Positions 18,931 to 27,769 are shown, counted from the first letter of the stretch. The stretch is DNA of 64,000 bases from Actinomadura parmotrematis (GCF_019458805.1 NZ_JAIBOA010000012.1:62001-126000), one strand, 5' to 3'. Notes: generated by a model from the sequence alone, not told the origin. Numbers and translations: made by a program.

Positions 18931-20082
18931 CTACACAATCCTCGCTTTGAGCTCTTGGATGGCCGACACCGGCGTGGGGTCCACGCCGAGCGCGATAGCC
19001 AAGTAAACCGTGACGTAGTCCGCCAAAGCGATCAGCGAGGCGATCCGTTCCAGCGGATGGTCGCCCTCGGCGGCGATCTCCGTCACCGCCACGCCGCGTG
19101 CCCGCGCGAGCTCCACCGAAACCTCGCGGCGCTTGCTCACCTGCGGGTGCTCGTCGGTGTCGCGCAGCACGACCAGGTGCAGGCCGTGCTCGGCGTCGTC
19201 CACCCGGTCGCGGAAGAAGTCGTCGTCATCGTCGCCGTCGGCCGCGCCGGACCCACCGCGGGCGAAGAACCCGTCGAAGGCGACCACCTGGTTGTGGTCG
19301 GCCTCCGGCAGCTCCCCGAACACGCCGGGGTACTTGGCGTTCTCGTTGAGCTGGCAGCAGAACCGGTAGGCGGCGGCGGCCGCGAGCGGCGAGGAGCCCC
19401 ACACCATCGGGACGTCGCCGGCGAGCTCGGCGGCGATCCGCTTGGCCGGGTTCACGAACGTCTCGCTGCCCGGACGGCAGCGGTGCGCGACCTCCTCCAG
19501 CCGCGCGGCGACCGCCTCCAGCAGCGCGTCCGGCGCCCGCACGAGGCCGAGCTCGCGGGCCGCGACGATCAGCGGGACGGTGAGGCCCCACAGCGTCGAG
19601 CGCGGCTGCCCGACCGAGCGGACCGGGACGAACGGGCCGCGGCTCTGCTCGGCGAGGCCCGCGAGCGGCGAGCCCTCCCCGCCGACGAACAGCATCCGGC
19701 AGCCGCGGCGGACCGCCTCGGCGGCGACGGCGAGGGTCTCCTCGGTGCTCCCCGAGCAGGACACCGCCATCACCAGGTCGGCGGCGCCGACCCAGCCGGG
19801 CAGCCGGTAGCCGCGCACCGTCACGATCGGGATGGGGCAGCCGGGTCCGCAGACGGCGGCGAGGACGTCACCGCTCATCCCCGAGCCGCCCATGCCAGCG
19901 ACCACGATCGCGCGGGGCCGCCCGTCGGCGGCGAGCGCCGCGACCCCGGCCTCGGCCGCGAGCAGCAGCGCCTCGCGGACCTGCGCGGCGGACGAGGCCA
20001 CCTGGCGGAGCATCCCCTCCGGGTCGGCCGCCTCGATCGCCGCCAGGTCCTCCAGCCGGCCGGTGTCGAGGCCGCCCGTCAT
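18931..20082 (-). CDS. SIS-domain phosphoglucose/phosphomannose isomerase
   Basis: The 383-residue enzyme starts at ATG 20082, overlapping the stop of the Trm112 gene (ATGA). The first SIS domain has the sugar-phosphate motif VVAGMGGSGMSGDVLAAV and VSCSGSTEETLAV. The second half has the conserved ELPEADHNQVVAFDGF with the catalytic-type Glu and His. An acidic insert (ADGDDDDDFF) lies in a loop. Family members convert fructose-6-phosphate to glucose-6-phosphate or mannose-6-phosphate. Placed between manB and Trm112, it probably feeds mannose-6-phosphate to manB for GDP-mannose synthesis. The same order is known in mycobacteria. Confidence 0.92.
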   Translation of the reverse strand: MTGGLDTGRLEDLAAIEAADPEGMLRQVASSAAQVREALLLAAEAGVAALAADGRPRAIVVAGMGGSGMSGDVLAAVCGPGCPIPIVTVRGYRLPGWVGAADLVMAVSCSGSTEETLAVAAEAVRRGCRMLFVGGEGSPLAGLAEQSRGPFVPVRSVGQPRSTLWGLTVPLIVAARELGLVRAPDALLEAVAARLEEVAHRCRPGSETFVNPAKRIAAELAGDVPMVWGSSPLAAAAAYRFCCQLNENAKYPGVFGELPEADHNQVVAFDGFFARGGSGAADGDDDDDFFRDRVDDAEHGLHLVVLRDTDEHPQVSKRREVSVELARARGVAVTEIAAEGDHPLERIASLIALADYVTVYLAIALGVDPTPVSAIQELKARIV

Positions 20083-20261
20083 GAGGCCGGGGCCCGCGCC
20101 TCGTCGACGAGCAGCACCGGGATGTCGTCGCGCACCGGGTACACGTAGTGGCACGGGCCCGTGCAGGCGAGCTCGGCGGCGGCCTCGTCGGCGCGCAGCG
20201 TTCCCTTGCAGTTCGGGCAGGCCAGGATCTCCAGCAGCCAGGAGTCGAGCTTCACCGTCAT
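20079..20261 (-). CDS. Trm112-family small protein
   Basis: The 60-residue protein begins MTVKLDSWLLEILACPNCKG and ends with the family signature VYPVRDDIPVLLVDEAR. One CPxC pair is present, plus a further Cys in ELACTGPCHYV, consistent with a zinc knuckle. Eukaryotic Trm112 activates several methyltransferases; in actinobacteria the partner is not established. Start and stop overlap both neighbours by ATGA, so it is translated as part of the manB-SIS operon. Confidence 0.93.
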   Translation of the reverse strand: MTVKLDSWLLEILACPNCKGTLRADEAAAELACTGPCHYVYPVRDDIPVLLVDEARAPAS

Positions 20262-21610
20262 GTCCCCCTCACAATGGCCAGCACCTCGTCGCGGAGCGCG
20301 GCCATGGACGGACCGTCGGCGGCCTCCGCGTTGAGGCGCAGCAGTGGCTCGGTGTTGGACGGGCGCAGGTTGAACCAGCCGCCGCCGGCGGCGACGGTCA
20401 GCCCGTCCAGTTCGTCGATCGTAACGCCGGGGCGCTCCTCGAACGCCCGGCGGACCCGCGCGGTCGCGGCGGCCTGGTCGGCCACCTCGCTGTTGATCTC
20501 CCCGGACGCCGCGTAGCGGGTGTACTCGGCGAGCAGCTCCGACAGCGTCCGCGCGTCCTGCTCGCCGAGGGCGGCGAGGACGTGCAGCGCGGCGAGCATG
20601 CCCGAGTCGGCGAACCAGAAGTCGCGGAAGTAGAAGTGCGCCGAGTGCTCGCCGCCGAACACCGCGCCCGTCTCGGCCATCGTCTGCTTGATGAACGAGT
20701 GCCCGACGCGGGTGCGGACGGGCTTCCCGCCGTGCTCGGCGATGATCTCCGGCACCGCCCGCGAGGTGATCAGGTTGTGCACGATCGGCGCGCCGGGGTG
20801 CTTGGCCAGCTCGCGCGCCGCGACCAGCGCGGTGACCGCGGACGGGGAGACGATCTCGCCGCGCTCGTCCACGGCGAAGCAGCGGTCGGCGTCGCCGTCG
20901 AAGGCCAGGCCGATGTCGGCGCCGGTCTCGCGGACCTTCGCCTGCAGGTCGCGCAGGTTCGCCGGCTCGATCGGGTTGGCCTCGTGGTTCGGGAAGGTCC
21001 CGTCGAGCTCGAAGTAGAGCGGGACGAGGTCGATCGGCAGCCCGGCGAGGACGGTCGGGACGGTGTGGCCGCCCATGCCGTTGCCGGCGTCCACGACGAC
21101 CTTCAGCGGGCGGATGCCCGACAGGTCGACCAGCGTCTTCAGGTGGTCGGCGTAGCCCTGGAGCATGTCGCGCCGCGTGACGGCGCCGGGCTTGCCGTCG
21201 AAGGCGGGGACGCCGCTCTCGACGAGCGCGCGGATGTCGGCGAGGCCGGTGTCGCGCCCGATCGGGCGGGCGCCGCCGCGGCACAGCTTCATGCCGTTGT
21301 AGCGGGCCGGGTTGTGGCTGGCGGTGAACATGGCGCCGGGCAGGTCCAGCACGCCGCTCGCGTAGTAGAGCAGGTCGGTGGACCCGAGGCCGGCCTCGAT
21401 CACGTCGGCGCCCTGCGCGGTCGCGCCGCGCGCGAAGGCGGCGGCGAGCGGGACCGAGGAGGCGCGCATGTCGTGGGCGGTGACCACCGCGTCCGCGCCG
21501 GTCACCCGGACGAACGCCGCGCCGACGGCCTCGGCGGTGGCCTCGTCCAGCTCGGCCGGCACCACGCCGCGGATGTCGTACGCCTTGAAGATCTTGGCGG
21601 GGTCGCCCAA
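20258..21610 (-). CDS. manB: Phosphomannomutase/phosphoglucomutase
   Basis: The 450-residue cytoplasmic enzyme interconverts hexose-6-phosphate and hexose-1-phosphate, chiefly mannose. TTG 21610 is supported by GGAG a few nt upstream and by the usual N-terminus KIFKAYDIRG. The phosphoserine loop is TASHNP with Ser98, the metal loop is DGDADRCF, the sugar-specificity loop is FGGEHSAHF, and the C-terminal phosphate-binding loop is RPSNTEPLLRLN. All four active-site loops are intact. It is the first gene of a coupled operon with Trm112, the SIS isomerase and the cation efflux gene. A TAGGCT -10 lies 36 nt upstream of the start. Confidence 0.96.
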   Translation of the reverse strand: MGDPAKIFKAYDIRGVVPAELDEATAEAVGAAFVRVTGADAVVTAHDMRASSVPLAAAFARGATAQGADVIEAGLGSTDLLYYASGVLDLPGAMFTASHNPARYNGMKLCRGGARPIGRDTGLADIRALVESGVPAFDGKPGAVTRRDMLQGYADHLKTLVDLSGIRPLKVVVDAGNGMGGHTVPTVLAGLPIDLVPLYFELDGTFPNHEANPIEPANLRDLQAKVRETGADIGLAFDGDADRCFAVDERGEIVSPSAVTALVAARELAKHPGAPIVHNLITSRAVPEIIAEHGGKPVRTRVGHSFIKQTMAETGAVFGGEHSAHFYFRDFWFADSGMLAALHVLAALGEQDARTLSELLAEYTRYAASGEINSEVADQAAATARVRRAFEERPGVTIDELDGLTVAAGGGWFNLRPSNTEPLLRLNAEAADGPSMAALRDEVLAIVRGT

Positions 21611-21645
21611 CTCCGGTCTCCTGTCCGTCGGTCCTGCGGCCCACG

Positions 21646-21651
21646 AGCCTA
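21646..21651 (-). promoter_or_regulatory. -10 element of the manB operon
   Basis: TAGGCT on the minus strand. Transcription starting about 7 nt downstream would give a leader of about 29 nt that contains the GGAG ribosome binding site. Confidence 0.4.
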
Positions 21652-21714
21652 CCGGCGCGGGCGGCCCGGACAGGTCCGACCTGACGGGAAAGGGCGGTGT
21701 GCGCCGCGCGCGCG

Positions 21715-22110
21715 TCAGTCCTGGACGGGCGGGGCGCCGGCGGGCTGGCTGCCGGCGGGCTCGGAGCGCAGGACGCGCAGGTGGCCGCGGCGCCCTATCT
21801 CGGTGCCCTGGCCGACGGGCTCGGCGCCGGGCGCGCCGCTCGGGCGCGCGGCCTCGCGGACGGCGTCGGCGAGCGCCTCCAGGTCGTCGGCGCTCGGCTC
21901 GGATCCGGTCTCCACCGGCAGGCGGACGAGCTCCCACCCCATGGGGGCGGTGAGGCGTTCCGAGTGCTCCGCACACAGGTCGTAGCAGTGCGGCTCGGCG
22001 TACGCGGCGAGAGGACCCAGGACTGCGGTGGAATCGCGGTAGACGTACGTGAGCGTGAACACTGCGGACGCCTTGCAGGCGGTACGGGAGCAGATGCGGG
22101 CGGGGCTCAC
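21715..22110 (-). CDS. DUF3499 protein, probable zinc-binding
   Basis: GTG 22110 was chosen because it gives MSPARICSRTACKASAVFTL, the normal start of the family; the frame extends to 22161 without conservation. The protein has 131 residues. CSRTAC near the N-terminus and PHCYDLCAEHSERL form two Cys/His pairs suited to one structural zinc. The stretch YVYRDSTAVLGPLA between them is strictly typical. The Arg/Gly/Pro-rich end is variable. In mycobacteria the homologue sits between manB and a metallopeptidase-like gene, as here. Function is unknown. Confidence 0.9.
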   Translation of the reverse strand: MSPARICSRTACKASAVFTLTYVYRDSTAVLGPLAAYAEPHCYDLCAEHSERLTAPMGWELVRLPVETGSEPSADDLEALADAVREAARPSGAPGAEPVGQGTEIGRRGHLRVLRSEPAGSQPAGAPPVQD

Positions 22111-22275
22111 GATGGCCGACCGTACCCCGCCGCCGCCGACTCCGCCACCACCCCCGTGCACGTGTCGCCGTTACCGGACAATTTCCGCGATAACAATTAC
22201 ATTCCGTCCCGCTACGGATGCGGAGCGCTTCCGGGCGGCCCGCGCGAGGGCCGGACGGCACCCCGGACCCGGCGG

Positions 22276-22281
22276 TAGGCT
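22276..22281 (+). promoter_or_regulatory. -10 element, leaderless promoter of the metallopeptidase-like gene
   Basis: TAGGCT ends 7 nt before the GTG at 22289. No separate ribosome binding site is present. Confidence 0.5.
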
Positions 22282-22288
22282 GGGACGC

Positions 22289-22717
22289 GTGCGACCCCGT
22301 GTGGTTGGCGTGCGGCGCCGCGACCGGCACGGTCGCGGGGTTCGCGGCCCCTTGACCCCTCCGCAGGTGCCGGCCTCCCGCAGCCGGGCCGAGCGGTTCG
22401 ACGACCTCGTCGAGGGCGAGGTGCGGCGCCTCGGCGCCCGCTTCGAGCAGGAGCTCGCCCGGGTGGAGTTCGCCGTCGAGGAGGTCCCCGACGTCGACCC
22501 GGGCGACGACGCGCCCGTCCCCCTCGTGCTGACCGAGCCCGGCGAGCAGGGCCGCCCCGTGCGCATCGTCGTGTACCGGCGGCCCGTGCAGGTCCGCGCG
22601 TCCGGCGACCCGGAGACGGCCCGGCTGGTCCGCGAGCTGCTCACCGAGGAGATCGCCGACCTGCTCGGCCTGTCCCCCGAGTCCGTCGACCCCGGCTACG
22701 ACGGCCCGGAAGACTGA
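22289..22717 (+). CDS. Metallopeptidase-family (zincin-like) protein lacking HExxH
   Basis: GTG 22289 gives a basic start with RRRDRHGRGVRGPLTPPQVP, a conserved leader of this actinobacterial subgroup. The product has 142 residues. The domain matches small zincin-like proteins (RFDDLVEGEVRRLG, VEFAVEEVP, RIVVYRRPVQVRA). Where true members have HExxH, the helix here reads LVRELLTEEIADLLGL without histidine, and the final DPGYDG is kept. The subgroup next to DUF3499 genes seems to be degenerate as a class, so this is probably a non-enzymatic family rather than a local mutation. Divergent from DUF3499. Confidence 0.85.
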   Translation: MRPRVVGVRRRDRHGRGVRGPLTPPQVPASRSRAERFDDLVEGEVRRLGARFEQELARVEFAVEEVPDVDPGDDAPVPLVLTEPGEQGRPVRIVVYRRPVQVRASGDPETARLVRELLTEEIADLLGLSPESVDPGYDGPED

Positions 22718-22725
22718 CCTTCCGG

Positions 22726-24156
22726 CTACCGCACCAGGGTGCGGCCGGTGTCGCCCGCGGGTGGCAGGGCCGTGGTGACGGCGGCAGGGAACAGTGGCAG
22801 GACGGTCAGGCGCTTCGCCTCGGTCATCGTCCGCGCGGCGTGCACCGGGCCGGAGCCGGGCAGCGGGACGATCCACGCGCCGCCGGCGCTCAGGCCGAGG
22901 GCCTTCTCGACGGTGCGGCCCGCCGGGACGGCGACCTCCTGCGCGGCGCCGGGCGCCCCGAGCGGGACGATCCGCACCTTCGCCGCCCCGTCCGGCGCGG
23001 TGAGCAGCACCGACGCCGCGTAGCGGGTGTCGGCGACGACCGCACCGTCGGCGCCGATCGGCGGGGTCGCCGAGCCGTAGGCGACGTCGCCGCCCGCGGA
23101 GGCGTCGAACCCCGCGATGATCGGCCGGTCGGCGACGAGGCGGATCGCGGCGGGCTTGCCGAGCAGCGCGCCGTTCAGGTCGACGGCGGTGACGGTGCGG
23201 CCGGGCGCGTCCAGCTCGTCCTGGCCCTGCGGCGCGAATGCGCCGGCGGACGTCAGCACCTGGACGCGGACGCGGGCGTCGCCCTCGCCGGGCACCGCGA
23301 GGGCGAGGCGGCGCGCGCCGCCGCCGCTCGGGACGCCGGGGACGAGCACCGAGCGGGCCGGGGCGGGCGACAGCGGGAGCCAGTCGACGCCCTGGCCGGC
23401 GCCGCTGCGGACCCGGACGGCGGCGGCGACGCGGCCGGTGGTGGCGCGCACGCTCAGCGCCATGTCGCGAGCGCCGGCGACGACGGCGCCGAGCCCTTCG
23501 GGCGACCGGCCGATCTCGATGACCTTGCTGCCGTGGCCGGGGACCTGGGTGCCGCGCCCCTCGACGGTGTCGAGGGGGCCGTCGTCCGACAGCGCGGCGA
23601 GGTCCACCGCCGCCGGGGCGGGGTCGGGGTTGGTGAGCAGCACCTCGACGCGGTCGGCGGCGGCGGGGCCGGGGCCGAGGAACCACAGGTCGGTGCCGGG
23701 CGGGGCGCAGCGGGTCGCGGCGAGGCCGCGGTCGTCGCCCTTGGCGCGGTAGGAGGTGCGCTCGGCGGCGAGGCCGGCGGCGAGCCCGCCGGACGCGATG
23801 ACGGTGCGGGCGGCGGGCGCGCGGGCGTCGTCGTGGGTCCAGGCGTGCCCGGCCTGGGTGGTGGACAGCAGCGGCAGCCCGGTGCCGGCGGGCTGGACGG
23901 TGAGCTGGCCGGCGCCGCGCGAGCGGTCGGCGGGCAGCGTCTGCACGGTCGTGCGGCCGCCGTCGCCGCCGGGGCAGACGAGCAGCGCGGCGGTGACGGG
24001 CGAGTGCCCGCCGCGCGGGGCGGCGCGGGCGCCGGGCCGCGACAGGTCGGCGGCGCCGTACAGGGCGGCGCCCGCGACCAGCACCAGGAGCGCGGCGACG
24101 GCCCGGTAGCGCAGCAGCCCGGCCGCGCCGCCCAGGTCGATGCGCGGCGCCCTCAC
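22726..24156 (-). CDS. DUF5719 family protein, membrane-anchored
   Basis: The 476-residue protein starts at GTG 24156, overlapping the stop of the large glycosyltransferase gene (GTGA). One N-terminal transmembrane helix (AVAALLVLVAGAALYGAADL) is followed by a large extracytoplasmic beta-rich domain typical of DUF5719. It has repeated strands such as VEVLLTNPDPAPAAVDLAAL and AAAVRVRSGAGQGVDWLPL. It is co-transcribed with the GT2 membrane glycosyltransferase upstream, a pairing seen widely in actinomycetes, so it may help that enzyme or its product at the outer face of the membrane. No catalytic motif is recognised. Confidence 0.86.
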   Translation of the reverse strand: MRAPRIDLGGAAGLLRYRAVAALLVLVAGAALYGAADLSRPGARAAPRGGHSPVTAALLVCPGGDGGRTTVQTLPADRSRGAGQLTVQPAGTGLPLLSTTQAGHAWTHDDARAPAARTVIASGGLAAGLAAERTSYRAKGDDRGLAATRCAPPGTDLWFLGPGPAAADRVEVLLTNPDPAPAAVDLAALSDDGPLDTVEGRGTQVPGHGSKVIEIGRSPEGLGAVVAGARDMALSVRATTGRVAAAVRVRSGAGQGVDWLPLSPAPARSVLVPGVPSGGGARRLALAVPGEGDARVRVQVLTSAGAFAPQGQDELDAPGRTVTAVDLNGALLGKPAAIRLVADRPIIAGFDASAGGDVAYGSATPPIGADGAVVADTRYAASVLLTAPDGAAKVRIVPLGAPGAAQEVAVPAGRTVEKALGLSAGGAWIVPLPGSGPVHAARTMTEAKRLTVLPLFPAAVTTALPPAGDTGRTLVR

Positions 24157-27100
24157 GCGGGCACCTCCTCGTGCTCGGCGCGGACGGCCGCGGTCTCGCC
24201 GGTGCGGCGGCGCCGGCCGCCCGCGCGGCGGCGGGGCGCGCTGAAGGTGTCGAGCTGCGCGCCGGGCAGCGCGAGGACGAGGACGGCGAGCGCCGCCGCG
24301 CCCTGGATCCACAGCCAGCCGTGCCGGAGCAGCATCCCGCGCCGCTGGTCGAAGACGCCGCCGGCGGGCGGGATGCGGTAGCCCTGCGCCCAGCCGTCCA
24401 CGGTCAGCGACGGCACGTCGCGGCCGTCGAGAGTGGCGTGCCAGCCGCCGTCGGCGGGTTCGGCGAGCAGCAGGATCCGGCCCGGCGGGCCGGGCGGGAC
24501 GCGGACCGGCCCGGACGCGGGCAGCGGGACCAGCGCGCCGCTCGTGTCGAGCATGCGGCGGCCGGCGTCGGGCTGCACCCGCCAGACGGCGAAGGTCGCG
24601 GTGCGGCTCAGCCGCGACAGCTCGGGCGTGGCGTCGAGGACGGCGGTGAGCGGCGACCGTCGCGGGTCGTTGACCAGCAGGTACTGCACGCCCATGCGGG
24701 CGAGCGCCGTCCCGTCGTCGCCGGGCCGGTTCACGGCCATCGCGGCGGCGAGGCCGTCCATGCGGTGGCGGGCGCGGTCGTCGGCGGGCGTCTCGGCGTC
24801 GCCGAGGACGGGCGCGGCGCCGCGCAGCACGCTGTAGGAGATCCGCCCGTCCGGCTCGGCGCGCAGGGCGAGCGTGCGCGGCCCGGCGGGGCCGGCGAGG
24901 TAGCCGGGGACGGTGTCGGGGTCGACGCGGCCGAGCGGCCCGCCCGCCCCGTCCAGGATCCAGGACCCGGCGGCGAGGATCGGGGTGGCGACCGCCGCCG
25001 CGAGGACCGCCCAGGCGAACGGCCGGGTGCGGCGGGTCGCCCGGACCGCGCGGCGGACCGCGACGGCGACCGCGGCGAGCAGCCCGGCGGCGGCGACCAG
25101 CAGCACCGCGCCCGGCCAGGCCGGCGCCGGGTCCGGGCCCCGGGTGACGGTGATCGCCGCGGTGAGCAGGGCGACGAGCAGCGCCGACACCGCGAGCAGC
25201 CAGCCCGCCAGCGCGACGCGCCGCCCGCCGCGCAGCCAGAGCGCGCCGAACGCGGCGACCGGCAGCCCGGCCGTCGCCCAGTACGGCGGGGTGCCGGGGC
25301 CGCCGGGGTTCAGCGTGAGCAGCTCGGCGGCGGTCGCGGGCGCGTAGGGCGCGTTCAGGCCCGCCTCCAGCAGGAACCGCGACGGGTGCGCCAGCAGGCC
25401 GAGCGTCCAGGGCAGGCAGAGCAGCGGCGGGACGCCGAGCGCGATCACCAGGCCGCGGCGTACGCGCCCGCCCGGCCGTCCCGCGAGCGCCCAGGCCGCG
25501 CCGCCGCCGAGCACGGCGAGCAGCCACGTCAGCGGGACGAACGCGAACGCGACGGCGAGCAGCAGCCCCGTCGCCCATGCCGCCCGCCCCGCCTTGCGGC
25601 GTTCGGCGGACGGGTCCAGCATCCGCGCCGCCTGGACGGCGACGAGCGGCAGCAGCACGACGACGACGGCGCTGCCGAGCCGTCCCCCGGCGATCGCGCC
25701 GGTCGCGGTCGGCAGCAGCGCGTAGGTCGCGGCGAACCAGACGCGCAGCGGGTACGCCGCGCGCGGCAGCAGCAGCCGGGACGCGCGGTAGGCGGCCAGC
25801 CCGGCGAGCGGAACGCTGCCGAGCAGCAGCAGCGCGACGGCCAGCCACGGCTTGCCGAGGGTGAGCGACGACAGCAGCGCGACGACGCCCACCCACGGCG
25901 GGCTGCCCGCGGCCGAGCCGAGCCCGGCCGGATGCCAGCCCGCCAGGTACTGGTGCCACAGGTCGCTCGCACCCGCCACCGGCGGCGCCAGCGCGCCGCC
26001 GCCAAGGCGGCCGCCCGCGAACGGCAGCGACCGCTCGGCCGCCGGCGTGACGGCGCAGAGCGCCACGACGAGCGGCACGGCGGGGCGGGCGAGGAGCCGC
26101 CGCAGCGGTCCCGGGCCCTCGGGGACGGGCGCCGCGTCGCGCTCGCGGTCGCGCTCCTCGTCGCTCGGCGCGAGCCGGTCGGCGACCGTCTCGTACAGGC
26201 GGCGCAGCGCGACGCCGCGCGGCTGGAAACGGCGCACCGTCCGGTACACCTGCTTGCGGCCGTCCGCGCGGTCGGCGCGCACCCGCCGGAAGCGTCCGGG
26301 ACGTCCGGCGACGGCGGCGAACGCGGCGAGCTCGTCGCGGGCGGCGCCCGGCTGCTTCACCGCGAACAGCACGAGCGCCCGCATCAGCGCGGCCCAGCCG
26401 TTGCGGAGCAGCGCGCGCGGCAGGCGGCGCAGCGGCAGGTTGCCGAGCAGCGCGTACAGCGCGTTGCGGCGGTCGCGGCGGCGCGGGCTCTCGGACGTCA
26501 TGCCGATGGTGCGGAGGCCCCGCCGGGACGCCTCGGCGTGGTACACGACCGCGCCGGTGACGACCATCACGCGGTGGCCGGCGGCGTGCGCCCGCCAGCA
26601 GAGGTCCAGGTCGTCGCGGAACAGGCCGAACTCGACGTCGAAGCCGCCGAGCCGGTCCCACACGTCGCGGCGGACGAGCATCCCGGCGCTGCTGACGGCG
26701 AGGACGTCGCGGTCGCCGTCGCGCTGGCCCTGGTCGAACTCGCGGCCGTCCAGGCCGGTCTCGCGGCGGGTCGCGCCGTCGACGGCGACGCCGACCTCCA
26801 GCAGGACGCCGCGGTCGTACCAGTCGCGCAGCTTCGGCCCGAGGACGGCGGCGCGCGGGTCGGCGTCCGCGGCGCGCAGCAGGGCGGCGAGGGCGTGCCG
26901 GTCGGGGGCGGAGTCGTCGTGCAGGAGCCAGATCCACTCGGTCGCGGGACCGGCGCCCGGGTCCGCCGGGGCGCGCGCGGCGGCGGGGTGGCGGAGCGCC
27001 TCGGCGATCGCCTCGCCGTAGCCGGTGGTGCGGGGCAGCGCCAGCACCGCGTCCGCGCCGACGACCTCCGCGAGCACCGCGGCGCCCCGGTCGCGGCTCC

Positions 27101-27326
27101 CGGTGTCGGCGGCCACCAGCGCGTCGGGCGGGCGGGCCTGTGTGAGCAGGGCCTTCAGCGTGTCGGGCAGCCAGCGCACGCCGTCGTGCGCGACCAGGAC
27201 GGCGGTGACGCGGTGCCCGGCGGCGGGCCGGGGCGGGGCCGGGCGGTGCTCGTGCGGGGGGTCGAGAGAGGGCGGCAAGGGAGGCGCTCGCTCTGGGTGG
27301 GGGAAAGGCAGCAGCCGTGCCGGCAT
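24153..27326 (-). CDS. Very large GT2 glycosyltransferase with polytopic membrane region
   Basis: The product has 1057 residues. Residues about 38-300 form a GT2 domain: VTAVLVAHDGVRWLPDTL, VAADTGSRDRGAAVL, LHDDSAPDRHALAALL with the acidic metal-binding motif, and FGLFRDDLDLCWRAHAAG with the ED-like catalytic region. A long segment with about ten to twelve transmembrane helices follows from about residue 400. An extracytoplasmic domain comes next (PDTVPGYLAGPAGPRTLALR ... VGVQYLL-like). A last helix near the C-terminus precedes an Arg-rich tail. Such proteins assemble or modify envelope glycans; donor and acceptor are unknown. The only plausible start, ATG 27326, lies inside a 33-nt perfect palindrome. 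Confidence 0.9.
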   Translation of the reverse strand: MPARLLPFPHPERAPPLPPSLDPPHEHRPAPPRPAAGHRVTAVLVAHDGVRWLPDTLKALLTQARPPDALVAADTGSRDRGAAVLAEVVGADAVLALPRTTGYGEAIAEALRHPAAARAPADPGAGPATEWIWLLHDDSAPDRHALAALLRAADADPRAAVLGPKLRDWYDRGVLLEVGVAVDGATRRETGLDGREFDQGQRDGDRDVLAVSSAGMLVRRDVWDRLGGFDVEFGLFRDDLDLCWRAHAAGHRVMVVTGAVVYHAEASRRGLRTIGMTSESPRRRDRRNALYALLGNLPLRRLPRALLRNGWAALMRALVLFAVKQPGAARDELAAFAAVAGRPGRFRRVRADRADGRKQVYRTVRRFQPRGVALRRLYETVADRLAPSDEERDRERDAAPVPEGPGPLRRLLARPAVPLVVALCAVTPAAERSLPFAGGRLGGGALAPPVAGASDLWHQYLAGWHPAGLGSAAGSPPWVGVVALLSSLTLGKPWLAVALLLLGSVPLAGLAAYRASRLLLPRAAYPLRVWFAATYALLPTATGAIAGGRLGSAVVVVLLPLVAVQAARMLDPSAERRKAGRAAWATGLLLAVAFAFVPLTWLLAVLGGGAAWALAGRPGGRVRRGLVIALGVPPLLCLPWTLGLLAHPSRFLLEAGLNAPYAPATAAELLTLNPGGPGTPPYWATAGLPVAAFGALWLRGGRRVALAGWLLAVSALLVALLTAAITVTRGPDPAPAWPGAVLLVAAAGLLAAVAVAVRRAVRATRRTRPFAWAVLAAAVATPILAAGSWILDGAGGPLGRVDPDTVPGYLAGPAGPRTLALRAEPDGRISYSVLRGAAPVLGDAETPADDRARHRMDGLAAAMAVNRPGDDGTALARMGVQYLLVNDPRRSPLTAVLDATPELSRLSRTATFAVWRVQPDAGRRMLDTSGALVPLPASGPVRVPPGPPGRILLLAEPADGGWHATLDGRDVPSLTVDGWAQGYRIPPAGGVFDQRRGMLLRHGWLWIQGAAALAVLVLALPGAQLDTFSAPRRRAGGRRRRTGETAAVRAEHEEVPA

Positions 27327-27343
27327 GCTGCCGGCACGGCTGC
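27311..27343. promoter_or_regulatory. 33-nt palindrome over the start codon of the large glycosyltransferase
   Basis: GCAGCCGTGCCGGCA (27311-27325) and TGCCGGCACGGCTGC (27329-27343) are perfect inverted copies around TGC. The ATG (27326-27324) lies at the hairpin apex. TACAGT (27351-27346, minus) is a good -10 that would start transcription inside the right arm. No Shine-Dalgarno is visible. Further up, in the gap 27344-27502, is a small CCCCT / AGGGG hairpin (27381-27395) that may end the whiB transcript. Confidence 0.7.
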
Positions 27344-27502
27344 CAACTGTACGCGCGAGCCGCCGGAACCGTCCCGAATCCCCTTATTTAGGGGTTTTCG
27401 ACCGGGGGTGGTCCGCCGGGCCGCGCGGTCCGTCGCGCCCGCCCGTCCGCCCCGCCGCGCCCGTCCCGTCCCCGCTCGGGCGGGCCCGTCCGGGCGGCGG
27501 CG

Positions 27503-27769
27503 TCAGACGGCCTGGCGCTTCAGCTTGCGACGCTCCCGCTCCGACAGCCCTCCCCAGATACCGAAACGCTCGTCGTGCTGAAGCGCGTACTCCAGGCACT
27601 CAGCCCGCACCTCACATGCCCGGCACACCTTCTTGGCTTCGCGAGTGGAGCCGCCCTTCTCTGGAAAGAACGCCTCCGGGTCCGTCTGCGCGCACAGGGC
27701 GCGCTCCTGCCAGCCCATCTCTTCGCCGTCGTCTGTGCCGTGCGCCAGCGGGATCACTACCTCGCTCAC
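27503..27769 (-). CDS. whiB: WhiB-family Fe-S regulator (WhiB/WhiB2 orthologue)
   Basis: This 88-residue regulator carries a [4Fe-4S] cluster on Cys26, Cys49, Cys52 and Cys58 (CAQTD, then CRACEVRAEC). The GIWGG turn at 70-74 is followed by the basic DNA-contacting tail ERERRKLKRQ. N-terminal sequence and context next to fbiA identify it as the WhiB/WhiB2 (WhmD) type, needed for septation and sporulation in Streptomyces and for cell division in mycobacteria. WhiB proteins act with the primary sigma factor; Streptomyces WhiB works with WhiA. GTG 27769 has GGAGGTG 4 nt upstream. A TTGACG-N18-TGTAAT promoter lies 94 nt upstream. Confidence 0.96.
   Translation of the reverse strand: MSEVVIPLAHGTDDGEEMGWQERALCAQTDPEAFFPEKGGSTREAKKVCRACEVRAECLEYALQHDERFGIWGGLSERERRKLKRQAV

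Noticed and set aside
24171..27581. Very long open frames on the strand opposite the large glycosyltransferase and opposite DUF5719
   Set aside because: They are shadows caused by the G/C-rich third codon positions of the real genes: Arg/Gly/Ala-rich, no domains, and no ribosome binding sites.
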